From the NCBI GenBank assembly GCA_946480295.1, contig CAMLIT010000051.1:1-28354 (forward strand): DNA of 28,354 bases. The letters run 5' to 3'. The notes beneath the pieces are model-generated. The model ran no database searches. It saw nothing but the letters and a program-made list of their open reading frames with translations, and had not been told where the DNA came from. A program made the translations under genes and the position numbers. Numbering within the stretch: position 1 is the first letter of the stretch; each line of letters begins with the position of its first letter. Shown piece after piece: positions 1-12,581 of the stretch. Origin of the DNA: an uncultured Gemmatimonadota bacterium. GTDB taxonomy: Bacteria > Gemmatimonadota > Gemmatimonadetes > Gemmatimonadales > Gemmatimonadaceae.

Positions 1-1
1 G

Positions 2-244
2 CGCCTCATGCGCGCGTCGCAGGATCCGGCGGCGCGCGTCTCGGTGGATCTCGCCGCCCAGACGCTCACCCTGCCCGACGGCGAGGCGATCGCCTTCCCC
101 ATCGCGCCCTTCGTGAAGCACTGCCTGCTCCACGGCATCGACGAGCTGGACTTCCTCCTCGGCGCCGACGCGGACACGGCGGCCTACGAGGCGACGCATC
201 CGGCGCGCGTGACGACGACCGAGCGCGACGAGGTGGTCGCATGA
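2..244 (+). CDS. leuD: 3-isopropylmalate dehydratase small subunit (C-terminal part)
   Basis: This is the C-terminal fragment of the small (swivel-domain) subunit of isopropylmalate isomerase, which with LeuC converts 2-isopropylmalate to 3-isopropylmalate in leucine synthesis. The frame is open from the window edge, so the start lies outside. About 81 codons are visible. The tail matches the family's end: a strand like VDLAAQTLTLPDGEAIAF, then FVKHCLLHGIDELDFLL, which corresponds to the usual 'K..LL.G.DDI..LL' element. The stop overlaps the leuB start as ATGA, so the two are translationally coupled in a leu operon. The assignment rests on this short tail plus the leuB neighbour. The substrate-binding part cannot be checked here. 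Confidence 0.85.
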   Translation, partial: RLMRASQDPAARVSVDLAAQTLTLPDGEAIAFPIAPFVKHCLLHGIDELDFLLGADADTAAYEATHPARVTTTERDEVVA

Positions 245-1365
245 CCGCGCCGAGCGAGTCGACGATCGCGCTCCTCCCGGGCGACGGCATCGGCCCGGAG
301 GTGCTCGGCGCCGCGCGGACGGTGCTCGACGCCGTCGGCGCGCGCTTCGGCCACCGCTTCGCCTTCCAGGAGGCGCCGATCGGCGGCGCGGCGATCGACG
401 CCGCCGGCACGCCCCTGCCTGACGAGACGGTCACCCTCTGTCGCGCCGCCGACGCCGTGCTGCTCGGCGCCGTCGGCGGTCCGCGCTGGGACAACCCATC
501 CGCCCGCGTGCGCCCCGAGCAGGGGCTGCTCGGCATCCGGCAGGCGCTCGGCCTCTACGCGAACCTGCGGCCCGTCGTCGCGCATCCGGAGCTCGCCGGT
601 TCGCCCTTCCGCCCCGAGCACCTCGAGGGCATCGACATCCTCGTCGTCCGCGAGCTGACGGGAGGCATCTACTTCGGCAGGAAGAGTCGATCGTCGGACG
701 CCAGTGGAGAATCCGCGTCGGATGTCTGCACGTACAGCACGTTCGAGATCGAGCGGATCGTGCGGATGGGGGCGGAGCTGGCGCGCCGCCGCCGCGGGAA
801 GCTCGCGTCGGTGGACAAGGCGAACGTGCTCGAGACCTCGCGCCTCTGGCGGAGCGTCGCCGCGCGCGTCGTCGCCGAGGAGTTCCCCGACGTGCAGCTC
901 GAGCACGTGCTCGTCGACACCTGCGCGATGCGCCTCGTGCAGCGGCCGCGCGACTTCGACGTCATCGTCACCGAGAACATGTTCGGCGACATCCTCACCG
1001 ACGAGGCGGCGGTGCTCGCGGGCTCCATCGGCCTCCTCCCCTCGGCCTCGCTCGGCGCCTCGCCGAGCGCCGGCCGCGTCCCCGGGCTCTACGAGCCCAT
1101 TCATGGGTCCGCGCCGGACATCGCCGGCAAGGGGGTGGCGAACCCCGTCGGCTCGATCCTCAGCGCGGCGATGCTCCTCCGCTACTCGCTCGGGCTGGAG
1201 ACGGAGGCGCGCGCCGTGGAGGCGGCGGTGAGCGAGACGATCGCGGCCGGCGTGCTCACGCGCGACGCGGCGGCGCGCGCCGAGGACGCGGCGCCGACGA
1301 TGGAGGTCACCGACCGCATCGTCTCGCGAATCGAGACGGCGACGCCGGCGCTCGCCGCGCGCTGA
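241..1365 (+). CDS. leuB: 3-isopropylmalate dehydrogenase
   Basis: LeuB oxidises and decarboxylates 3-isopropylmalate with NAD+, the third step of leucine synthesis, in the cytoplasm. The 374-aa product is of normal family length. Visible family motifs are an N-terminal LLPGDGIGPEV, the PEQGLLGIR substrate loop, RELTGGIYFG, the catalytic lysine region DKANVLETSRLWR, the metal and cofactor site FDVIVTENMFGDILTDEAA, and the NAD-binding PIHGSAPDIAGKGVANP. The start is fixed by its ATGA overlap with leuD. The section after IYFG is slightly longer and more Ser-rich than usual. Among the first 13 leucines all codons are CTC or CTG and none is CTT, a useful baseline for the leader peptides described elsewhere in the window. 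Confidence 0.97.
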   Translation: MTAPSESTIALLPGDGIGPEVLGAARTVLDAVGARFGHRFAFQEAPIGGAAIDAAGTPLPDETVTLCRAADAVLLGAVGGPRWDNPSARVRPEQGLLGIRQALGLYANLRPVVAHPELAGSPFRPEHLEGIDILVVRELTGGIYFGRKSRSSDASGESASDVCTYSTFEIERIVRMGAELARRRRGKLASVDKANVLETSRLWRSVAARVVAEEFPDVQLEHVLVDTCAMRLVQRPRDFDVIVTENMFGDILTDEAAVLAGSIGLLPSASLGASPSAGRVPGLYEPIHGSAPDIAGKGVANPVGSILSAAMLLRYSLGLETEARAVEAAVSETIAAGVLTRDAAARAEDAAPTMEVTDRIVSRIETATPALAAR

Positions 1366-1388
1366 GACGCGGGACGCCCGATCGGCAT

Positions 1389-1421
1389 CGGGAGCAGGAG
1401 CGAGGCTCGCTCCTGCTCCCG
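1389..1421. terminator. Bidirectional hairpin between leuB and the permease gene
   Basis: A 14-bp perfect stem (cgggagcaggagcg paired with cgctcctgctcccg) with a 5-nt loop lies 23 nt after the leuB stop. It is followed on the plus strand by cttgcttct. It sits between two convergent genes, so it can end both transcripts. The T-tract is weak, as is usual in GC-rich genomes. Confidence 0.75.
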
Positions 1422-1465
1422 CTTGCTTCTCACGAGCCGTTCGTCACGAGCGCGAATCGGAGACG

Positions 1466-4198
1466 CTACTCCGCGCGGATCGCCACCTGCGGATCGATGC
1501 GCGACGCGCGCAGCGCCGGGAGGAGGCTCGCCAGCGCGGCCACTCCCAGCAGCAGGAGCGCCGATCCGACGAAGGTGGGCGGATCGATCGGGCTCACCTC
1601 GAACAGCATCGTGCGCGCGACCCGCGACGCCAGCAGGGCGCCGCCGAGCCCGAACGCCACTCCGGCGGCCGCGAGGCGTGTTCCCTGCCCGAGCACCAGC
1701 CGCACCACGTCGCGCCGCGTCGCCCCCATCGCCATCCGCACGCCGATCTCCCGCGTGCGCTGCACCACCGAGTACGCCACCAGGCCGTACACGCCCACCG
1801 CGGCCAGCGACAGCGCCAGCAGCGCGAACGCGGTCAGCAGCGCCGTGTCGAACAGCCGCTCGGCGACCGAGATGCCGACCATGTCGGACAGGGTGCGCAG
1901 TCCGATCAGCGGGAGATCCGGATCCTCCCGCCTGACGACGCGCTGCACGGCGGGCATGATGGAGCCCTCGTCGCCCCGCACGCGGACGACGAACGACATC
2001 CCCCGCGCGGTGCCCGCCGAATGCCGCTGCAGCGCGTCGAGGTAGATGGCGGGCTTCACCGGCTGGTCCAGGCCGTCCTCCTTCACGTCGCGGATGACGC
2101 CGACGATCGTGAGCCATGGCCCCGGGACCGCGGCCGTGCCCAGCTTCAGGCGCCGTCCCATCGCGCGCGCCGCGGAGCCGAAATACTGCCGGGCGAGCGC
2201 GTCGTTCACGATCACCGCGGGGAGCGAGCCCTCCACGTCGGTCGTCGTGTAGAAGCGACCCTCGCGCAGCCTGGCGCGCATCGCCTCGAAGTATCCCGGA
2301 TACACCACCTCGCCGGTGGCGATGGGGATCTTCGACTCGGCCACCTTGCCCCCTTCGACGGTGAATCCGAGGACGGTCGGGTTTCCCATCGGGAGATGGT
2401 TCGTGGCCGCGACCGCGGTCACGCCCGGCAGCGCGCCGATGTCGTCGGTCATGCGCTGCCGGAACTGCTCCACGCTCTGCCAGGTGGGATACCGTGCGCC
2501 GGGCAGCCCCACGCTGAAGGTGATCGCGTGATCGGGATCGAACCCCGGATCGCTGCCGCGCGCGCGCGCGAAGCTCCGCACCATCAGGCCGGCGACCGTC
2601 GCCAGCACGAGGGCGAGCGCGACCTCCGCGGCGACGAGGAAGCGGCGTCCGCGCTGTCGTGACACGCCCGCCGTGCGCCCCGGCCCTTCCTCGTGCAGCG
2701 CCGGCGCGAGCGCTCCGCGGTTCCACTGCCCGATCGCCGGGACGAGCGAGAAGGCGATCGCCGTCACGATCACGACGAGCCCCGTCACGGCGAGGACGCG
2801 CAGGTCGACGGAGACCTGGAAGCCGTCGAGCACGCCCGCCGGCGCATGCGCCGCGAGCAGCCGGACTCCCCACACCGCCCCCACCACCCCGAGCACGCCG
2901 CCGACGGTCACGAGCACCAGCGCTTCGGCGAGGAACTGCGAGGCCAGACGGGAGAAGGGCGCGCCGAGCGCCTCGCGCACGGCGATCTCGCGCCGCCGCG
3001 CGGAAGCGCGCGCGAGCAGCAGGCTCGAGACGTTGATGCACGCGACGAGCAGCACCAGGCCGACCGCGGCGAGCACGACGAGCAGCGGCCGGCGCACGTC
3101 GCGCCCGATCCTGTCACGCAGCGGGAACACGTCGGCGACGATCTTCCAGTCCGTGTCGTACGCGGCGGGGTGCATGCGCGGCAGGCTCGCGGCCACGACG
3201 CCGACGGCCCTGCGCGCGCTCTCCAGCGTCACGTCCGGCGCCAGGCGCGCGAGGAGGAAGGTGATCATGCCGTTGCCGCGCTCCCGCTCGGTCGCCGCCG
3301 ACACCTTGTAGGGCACGATCACGTCCGCCGGATCGCCCCCCACGCCGGGCAGCGGGAAGTGGAACGAGGCGGGCATGATGCCAACGACCGTCGCCGCCTT
3401 GCCGTCCACGTCCACCACGCTCCCGATCGCGCGTGGATCCCCGCCGAAGCGCCGACGCCACGTGGCGTTCGAGAGCACGACGACGTCGGGCGTGCCGACG
3501 TCGCTGTCCGCCGGGACGAAGCCGCGGCCCATGGCCGGCGCCGCCCCCAGCACGGCGAACAGCTCCGGCGAGGCGCGCAGTCCGGTCACCTGCTCCGGCG
3601 CGGCCGCGCCGCCGGAGAGCGTGAACGAGCCGCCCTTGTACATCGCCGAGCGGCTGAAGATGCGGCCGTCGAGGCGCTTGTAGTCCTCGAACTCGGGTGT
3701 CGAGATCATCCCGACGTTCTGGTCGGCGATGCGCGGCACCCCCTCGCCGACGAGCACGAGGCGCTCGGCGGCGGGGAACGGCAGCGGCCGAAAGAGCACG
3801 GCGTCGACGACGCTGAAGATCGCGGTGTTCGCGCCGATGCCGAGCGCGAAGCTGAGTATCGCCACCGCGCTCAGCGACGGATTGCGCCGCAGCTGCCGGA
3901 CGGCGTAGCGCAGGTCCAGGATGACGGCGCGGACGATGTCGGCCATGGTGCGTTCCCTCTGCCACTGGGTGTCGATGGCGGTGCAGGCGCGCCGCACGCT
4001 GTCCACGTCGCCGAACCGCCGCGCCACCTCGGCGCGCGCCTCGTCGGCGGTCATGCCGCCGGCGACGTATTCGTCGTATCGGGCGACGAGGTGGAAGCGC
4101 AGCTCGTCGTCGAGGTCGCGGCCCGGGTCGCTCGCCCAGAACCGCAGGTAGCGCCGCCAGGCCGGCGGGCGGGATCCGGAGGTCATCGCGCCGCCCAC
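1466..4198 (-). CDS. ADOP-type orphan ABC permease (duplicated MacB/FtsX)
   Basis: This 910-aa inner-membrane protein has the layout of the 'acidobacterial duplicated orphan permease' family. A soluble N-terminal segment (about 1-85, with DLDDELRFHL and ARAEVARRFGD) precedes a first membrane helix near 110-135 (LSFALGIGANTAIFSVVDA). A periplasmic MacB-type core and an FtsX helix block follow at about 370-450 (LLARASARRREIAVREALGA). A second copy of the same unit starts near 525 and ends in a second FtsX block (TREIGVRMAMGATRRDVVRL). No ATPase gene is adjacent, as is usual for the family, and the transported substrate is unknown. The N-terminus overlaps padR by 16 nt, so the two are co-transcribed. 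ATG codon 5 (at 4186) is an alternative start. Confidence 0.9.
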   Translation of the reverse strand: MGGAMTSGSRPPAWRRYLRFWASDPGRDLDDELRFHLVARYDEYVAGGMTADEARAEVARRFGDVDSVRRACTAIDTQWQRERTMADIVRAVILDLRYAVRQLRRNPSLSAVAILSFALGIGANTAIFSVVDAVLFRPLPFPAAERLVLVGEGVPRIADQNVGMISTPEFEDYKRLDGRIFSRSAMYKGGSFTLSGGAAAPEQVTGLRASPELFAVLGAAPAMGRGFVPADSDVGTPDVVVLSNATWRRRFGGDPRAIGSVVDVDGKAATVVGIMPASFHFPLPGVGGDPADVIVPYKVSAATERERGNGMITFLLARLAPDVTLESARRAVGVVAASLPRMHPAAYDTDWKIVADVFPLRDRIGRDVRRPLLVVLAAVGLVLLVACINVSSLLLARASARRREIAVREALGAPFSRLASQFLAEALVLVTVGGVLGVVGAVWGVRLLAAHAPAGVLDGFQVSVDLRVLAVTGLVVIVTAIAFSLVPAIGQWNRGALAPALHEEGPGRTAGVSRQRGRRFLVAAEVALALVLATVAGLMVRSFARARGSDPGFDPDHAITFSVGLPGARYPTWQSVEQFRQRMTDDIGALPGVTAVAATNHLPMGNPTVLGFTVEGGKVAESKIPIATGEVVYPGYFEAMRARLREGRFYTTTDVEGSLPAVIVNDALARQYFGSAARAMGRRLKLGTAAVPGPWLTIVGVIRDVKEDGLDQPVKPAIYLDALQRHSAGTARGMSFVVRVRGDEGSIMPAVQRVVRREDPDLPLIGLRTLSDMVGISVAERLFDTALLTAFALLALSLAAVGVYGLVAYSVVQRTREIGVRMAMGATRRDVVRLVLGQGTRLAAAGVAFGLGGALLASRVARTMLFEVSPIDPPTFVGSALLLLGVAALASLLPALRASRIDPQVAIRAE

Positions 4199-4539
4199 GA
4201 CGGCTCATCGGTCGACGTGAGCACCTTCGCCACCGCGTCGACGAAGGTGTTCCACGTGGAGCTCTCGCTGCGGAGCTGCTGCCGTCCGCGCGTCGTCAGG
4301 CGGTAGTACTTGGCGCGCCGGTTGTTCTCGGACAGCCCCCACTCCGACTCGATCCATCCGCGCTTCTCGAGGCGGTGGAGCGCGGGATAGAGCGAGCCCT
4401 CCTCGATCCGCAGCACGTCGCCGGTGACGTGCTGGATCCAGCGCGCGACGTCGTAGCCGTGGGCCGGCCCCCAGCTCAGCGTCTTGAGGACGAGGAGGTC
4501 GAGCGTGCCCTGCAGGAGGTCGAGCGGTTCCGCGGCCAT
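4183..4539 (-). CDS. PadR-family transcriptional regulator
   Basis: This 118-aa winged-helix protein belongs to the short PadR subfamily that accompanies orphan permeases. The family signature is clear: LLQGTLDLLVLKTLSWGPAHGYD at the start, IEEGSLYPALHRLEKRGWI for the recognition helix and wing, and YYRLTTRGRQQL after it. The C-terminal helix (TWNTFVDAVAKVL) is the usual dimerisation helix. It probably represses its own operon, which includes the overlapping permease gene downstream. The inducer cannot be read from the sequence. Confidence 0.93.
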   Translation of the reverse strand: MAAEPLDLLQGTLDLLVLKTLSWGPAHGYDVARWIQHVTGDVLRIEEGSLYPALHRLEKRGWIESEWGLSENNRRAKYYRLTTRGRQQLRSESSTWNTFVDAVAKVLTSTDEPSWAAR

Positions 4540-4582
4540 GCGATGTCTTCCCGGAGCGGGTCTCCGGGACGATGCGTCGCCT

Positions 4583-4602
4583 CCCCTAGAATGTCAATGG
4601 GG
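4583..4602 (-). promoter_or_regulatory. Candidate padR promoter/operator
   Basis: Upstream of padR there is a perfect TTGACA on the minus strand (4597-4592). It lies inside a small inverted repeat, CCCC-tagaatgtcaat-GGGG. A repressor site overlapping a -35 box is typical for PadR autoregulation. No convincing -10 hexamer is found at 16-18 nt, so this remains a weak call. Confidence 0.3.
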
Positions 4603-4623
4603 GAAAACGCCAGCGGGCAACGA

Positions 4624-4651
4624 GAGAGGGCCGGCTCTCGCCGGCCCTCTC
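4624..4651 (-). terminator. Terminator hairpin after gltD
   Basis: A 12-bp perfect stem (gagagggccggc paired with gccggccctctc) with a 4-nt loop lies about 40 nt after the gltD stop. On the minus strand it is followed by tctcgttgcc. It separates gltD from the upstream region of padR. Confidence 0.7.
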
Positions 4652-4690
4652 ATCGCCCGCCGTTCGGCGCGGCACCGCCACGCGCGTTCG

Positions 4691-6113
4691 TCAGGCGCGC
4701 CGCAGCTGTCGATCGATGCTCTCCGCCGCGTCGCGGCCTTCGCGGATCGCCCACACGATCAGCGAGGCGCCGCGGTGCGTGTCCCCCGCCGCCCACACCC
4801 CGGGCACGCTCGTGCGGTGCTCGGCGTCGGTCGCCACGTTGCCGCGCGCGTCGAGCCGCACGCCGAGCCCGTCGAGCAGGGGGCCGCGCTTCGGGCCGGT
4901 GAAGCCCATCGCCAGCAGCACGAGGTCGGCCTCGATGGTGAAGTCGCTCCCCGCCACCGGCGTCGGCCGCATCTGGCCCACGGACACCTCGCGCATGTCC
5001 ACCCGCACGGCGTGGAGGCGCTTCACGTGCCCGTGGTCTCCGGAGAACGCCGTGGTCGAGACGCTCCAGTCGCGCTCCGTCCCCTCCTCGTGCGCGTGCG
5101 AGGTGCGGAGCTGCATCGGATAGAGCGGCCAGGGCGTGCTCGCGGCGCGCTCCGCCGGCGGCGCGGGGAGCAGCTCGAACTGCTTCACGCTGCGCGCCCC
5201 CTGCCGGATGCACGTGCCGGCGCAGTCGGAGCCGGTGTCGCCGCCGCCGATGATGACGACGCGCTTCCCACGCGCCGAGATCGCCTGCTCGCTCGGCAGC
5301 TGGTCGCCGGCGAGCCGCCGGTTCTGCTGCATGAGGAAGTCCATCGCCAGATGGATTCCCCCGAGCTCGCGCCCCGGAATCGGCAGGTCGCGCGGCGTCT
5401 CCGCACCCGCGGCGAGGCAGATCGCCTCGAACTCGCTCCGCAGCGCCGCGAGGTCCACGTCCACGCCGACGTTCACGCCCGTGCGGAACTCCACCCCCTC
5501 CGCGCGGAGCTGGTCGAGCCGGCGGTCGAGCACCGCCTTCTCCAGCTTGAACTCGGGGATCCCGTAGCGGAGCAAGCCGCCGACGCGATCGTTCTTCTCG
5601 AAGACGACGACGGTGTGCCCCATCCGCCGGAGCTGCTGCGCGGCGGCGAGCCCCGCGGGCCCCGAGCCGACCACGGCGACGCGGCGTCCCGTCTCCGTCA
5701 TCGGCGGCTGCGGCGCCAGCCAGCCCTCGGCGAACGCCCGGTCGGCGATCGCCTGCTCGATGCTCCGGATCGTCACCGGCTGGGCGATGAGGCCGAGGAC
5801 GCACGCGGACTCGCAGGGCGCGGGACAGAGCCGGCCGGTGAGCTCGGGGAAGTTGTTCGTCGCGTGCAGCGACGCCGATGCCTCGCGCCACTGCCCCTTG
5901 TAGACCAGGTCGTTCCACTCCGGGATCACGTTGCGCACGGGGCAGCCGGTGTCGCCCTGGCAGAAGGGGACGCCGCAGTCCATGCAGCGCGAGCCCTGCG
6001 CGCGCAGCTCCTCCTCGGGGAGGGTGTCGTAGAACTCCCCCCAGTGCTGCACGCGCTTCTCCACCGGCTGCCGCGGCGCGGTCGCGCGGCGGAGCTTCAG
6101 GAACCGCTTCGGA

Positions 6114-6121
<8 letters not shown>
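4691..6121 (-). CDS. gltD: Glutamate synthase small subunit
   Basis: This is the NADPH-oxidising beta subunit of glutamate synthase. It passes electrons through FAD and iron-sulfur clusters to GltB, which makes glutamate from glutamine and 2-oxoglutarate. The 476-aa length is normal. The N-terminal cluster-binding domain shows C46-x2-C49-x4-C54-x5-C60 and a second set, C99, C103 and C107. An FAD Rossmann motif follows ([14 protein letters not shown], about 148-161), then the NADPH Rossmann motif [15 protein letters not shown] in the middle. The C-terminal [23 protein letters not shown] closes the FAD site. It overlaps the end of gltB by 8 nt, so the two subunits are translationally coupled. 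Confidence 0.97.
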
Positions 6122-10697
<4,576 letters not shown>

Positions 10698-10735
10698 GGC
10701 ATCGCTGATCTCCTCGTGGGGTGTCTACACACGAC

Positions 10736-10768
10736 GGGGCCCCTCCGGTTCAGCTCCGGAGGGGCCCC
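10736..10768 (-). terminator. Attenuator hairpin in the gltB leader
   Basis: A 13-bp perfect stem (ggggcccctccgg paired with ccggaggggcccc) with a 7-nt loop lies between the leader ORF stop (10795) and gltB. Its 5' arm on the minus strand contains CCTCCGG (10762-10756). That is complementary to CCGGAGG inside the end of the leader ORF (10817-10811), giving a 7-bp competing pairing. The downstream sequence gtcgtgtgtag is only mildly U-rich. The hairpin may also stop ilv operon readthrough. Confidence 0.65.
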
Positions 10769-10794
10769 TTCGCGCGCTCAGTCTATCCTTCCCG

Positions 10795-10893
10795 CTACGC
10801 GTCGGCCTCGCCTCCGGTCCAGCCCCGAATAATCTCGCGCTTCGGAAGAAGCGGGAGAGTAAGGAGGTGGAGACGAAGCATCGAAGCGCGCAT
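10795..10893 (-). CDS. Putative Leu-rich leader peptide of gltBD
   Basis: This is a 32-codon frame too short for routine annotation. It starts MRASMLRLHLLTLPLLPKR, continues EIIRGW and ends TGGEADA. Seven of the first sixteen residues are leucine, coded CTT four times and CTC three times, with two ATT isoleucines and one Trp codon further on. An ATG at codon 5 (10881) is an alternative start. No strong Shine-Dalgarno is seen. It lies 34 nt downstream of a good -10 box and is followed by a 13-bp hairpin. I infer a ribosome-stalling leader peptide that senses charged tRNA-Leu. It has the same parts and spacing as the leader before ilvD, which strengthens the call. Confidence 0.6.
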   Translation of the reverse strand: MRASMLRLHLLTLPLLPKREIIRGWTGGEADA

Positions 10894-10927
10894 CGCGAGT
10901 GATTCGTGTGAGAGATCGTTCCCAGCG

Positions 10928-10956
10928 AACGTACGCCTCGACACGGTGCGAGTCAA
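10928..10956 (-). promoter_or_regulatory. gltB leader promoter
   Basis: TTGACT (10956-10951), a 17-nt spacer and TACGTT (10933-10928) form a good sigma70-type promoter. It starts 17 nt after the ilvC stop. The expected start site is near 10921, leaving a leader of about 220 nt before gltB. Confidence 0.7.
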
Positions 10957-10972
10957 GAGCATTGGTGCGCAA

Positions 10973-11995
10973 TCAAGCCCCGCCAGCGCCGGGCACGACC
11001 TCCTTCGGATTCACGAAGGGCATCATGCGCCGCAGCTCGCGCCCCACCTGCTCGATCTGGTGCTCGGCCTCGCGCTTCCGCCGCTGGGCGAAGCGCGGCC
11101 GCCCCTTCCGGTTCTCGTCGATCCACTCCTTCGCGAACTCGCCGTTGCGGATCCGCTCGAGCAGCCCGCGCATCGCCTGCCGCGTCTCGTCCGTGATGAT
11201 CCGGTCGCCGGCGACGTAGTCCCCGTATTCGGCCGTGTCGGACACCGAGTAGCGCATGTAGTTCAGCCCACCCTGGTAGAACAGGTCCACGATGAGCTTG
11301 AGCTCGTGCAGGCACTCGAAGTACGCGACCTCGGGCTGGTAGCCCGCCTCGACGAGCGTCTCGAACCCCGCCTTCACGAGCGCGGAGGCGCCGCCGCAGA
11401 GCACCGCCTGCTCCCCGAAGAGGTCCGTCTCCGTTTCCTCGGCGAAGGTCGTCTGGAGGACCCCGGCGCGCGTGGAGCCGATCCCCTTCGCGTACGCGAG
11501 GGCGTCCTCCAGCGCGTGTCCCGACGCGTCCTGGTGCACGGCGACGAGCGCCGGCACGCCGCCCCCCGCCTGGAACACCTCGCGCACGCGGTGGCCCGGC
11601 GACTTCGGCGCGACCATGCTGACGTCCACTCCCGCCGGGGGCACGATCTGGCAGTACCGCACGTTGAAGCCGTGCGCGAACATGAGCGTCTTCCCCGGGC
11701 GGAGGTGCGGCTCGATCTGCTCGTGGTAGAGCTTCGCCTGCTCGGTGTCCGGCGTGAGGATCATGATGATCTGCGCCTCGTCCGCCGCCTGGGCGACGGT
11801 GCGCACGCGGAGGCCGGCCTGCTCGGCCTTCGCCCAGCTCTTCGAGCCCTCGTAGAGGCCGACGCGGACGTCGCAGCCGCTGTCGCGCAGGTTCAGCGCG
11901 TGGGCGTGGCCCTGGCTGCCGAAGCCGATCACGGCGACCGGGCGGCCGTGGAGCCGCTCCACCGCGGCGTCGTGGTCGTAGAACAGACGGGTCAT
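10973..11995 (-). CDS. ilvC: Ketol-acid reductoisomerase (class I)
   Basis: IlvC isomerises and reduces acetolactate or acetohydroxybutyrate to the dihydroxy acids of valine, leucine and isoleucine synthesis, using NADPH and Mg2+. The 340-aa size is that of class I enzymes with a single knotted domain. The nucleotide motif is at 22-40 ([19 protein letters not shown]), followed by the cofactor-specificity loop [10 protein letters not shown]. The active-site His is in FAHGF (H108). The Mg ligands fall in D191-LFGE-195 and in E227-CLHE-231. It is the last gene of ilvDBNC, starting 13 nt after ilvN. Only 17 nt separate its stop from the next -35 box, and no separate terminator is visible. Confidence 0.97.
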   Translation of the reverse strand: MTRLFYDHDAAVERLHGRPVAVIGFGSQGHAHALNLRDSGCDVRVGLYEGSKSWAKAEQAGLRVRTVAQAADEAQIIMILTPDTEQAKLYHEQIEPHLRPGKTLMFAHGFNVRYCQIVPPAGVDVSMVAPKSPGHRVREVFQAGGGVPALVAVHQDASGHALEDALAYAKGIGSTRAGVLQTTFAEETETDLFGEQAVLCGGASALVKAGFETLVEAGYQPEVAYFECLHELKLIVDLFYQGGLNYMRYSVSDTAEYGDYVAGDRIITDETRQAMRGLLERIRNGEFAKEWIDENRKGRPRFAQRRKREAEHQIEQVGRELRRMMPFVNPKEVVPGAGGA

Positions 11996-12008
11996 CTCGG
12001 TATCATCC

Positions 12009-12581
12009 TCAGGCGATTCGGGTGGTCTTCCAGGCGGACGGTCCGGCCGCGGGAGCCGCGTCCGCCGTCGTGTCGTCGTGCTGCTTCCTGCTCTTCCCGG
12101 CCGTGCGCGCGGGCGTGCCGCGCACCATGGCGATGCGGCCGGTGCGCATCATCTCCTTGATGCCGAAGGGGCGGATCGCGGCGATGAAGCGCTCGACCTC
12201 GTCCGGCGACGCGCTCAGCTCCATGACCATGGACGTCGCGCCCACGTCGAGGATCGCCGCGCCGCACGCCGTGGCCGTCGCCACGACGCCGGCGCGCGTC
12301 GCGCCGTTCGCGCTCACCTTCACGAGCGCCGTCTCGCGCTCGACCGTCGGCTCGGCGGTCACGTCGGTCACCTTGAGCACCTCGACCAGGCGGTAGAGCT
12401 GCTTGATGACCTGCTCCACGTCCGCCGCCTCGACGACGAGCGACATCCGGCTCACGCCGGGCGTCTCGCTCTGCCCCACGGCGAGGCTCTCGATGTTGTA
12501 GCCGCGGCGGCGGAAGAGGCTCACGGCGCGGTGCAGGACGCCGGGCCGGTTCTGCAGGAGGGCGACGAGGGTGTGCTTCAT
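12009..12581 (-). CDS. ilvN: Acetolactate synthase small (regulatory) subunit
   Basis: This 190-aa protein is the feedback-sensing subunit that activates IlvB and binds valine. The N-terminal ACT domain is clear ([21 protein letters not shown], then [14 protein letters not shown]). A second ACT-like domain follows ([19 protein letters not shown] to [16 protein letters not shown]). The start is chosen at MKHTLVALL because its ATG overlaps the ilvB stop as ATGA; the frame upstream is a shadow of ilvB. The last 30 or so residues are an Ala/Lys/Asp-rich low-complexity tail beyond the family core, perhaps disordered. Confidence 0.95.
   Translation of the reverse strand: MKHTLVALLQNRPGVLHRAVSLFRRRGYNIESLAVGQSETPGVSRMSLVVEAADVEQVIKQLYRLVEVLKVTDVTAEPTVERETALVKVSANGATRAGVVATATACGAAILDVGATSMVMELSASPDEVERFIAAIRPFGIKEMMRTGRIAMVRGTPARTAGKSRKQHDDTTADAAPAAGPSAWKTTRIA

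Noticed and set aside
10778..10972. A 64-codon frame in the ilvC-gltB gap
   Set aside because: It starts upstream of the promoter for the gltB leader, has no recognisable features and overlaps the Leu-rich leader ORF, which fits the promoter and hairpin better.
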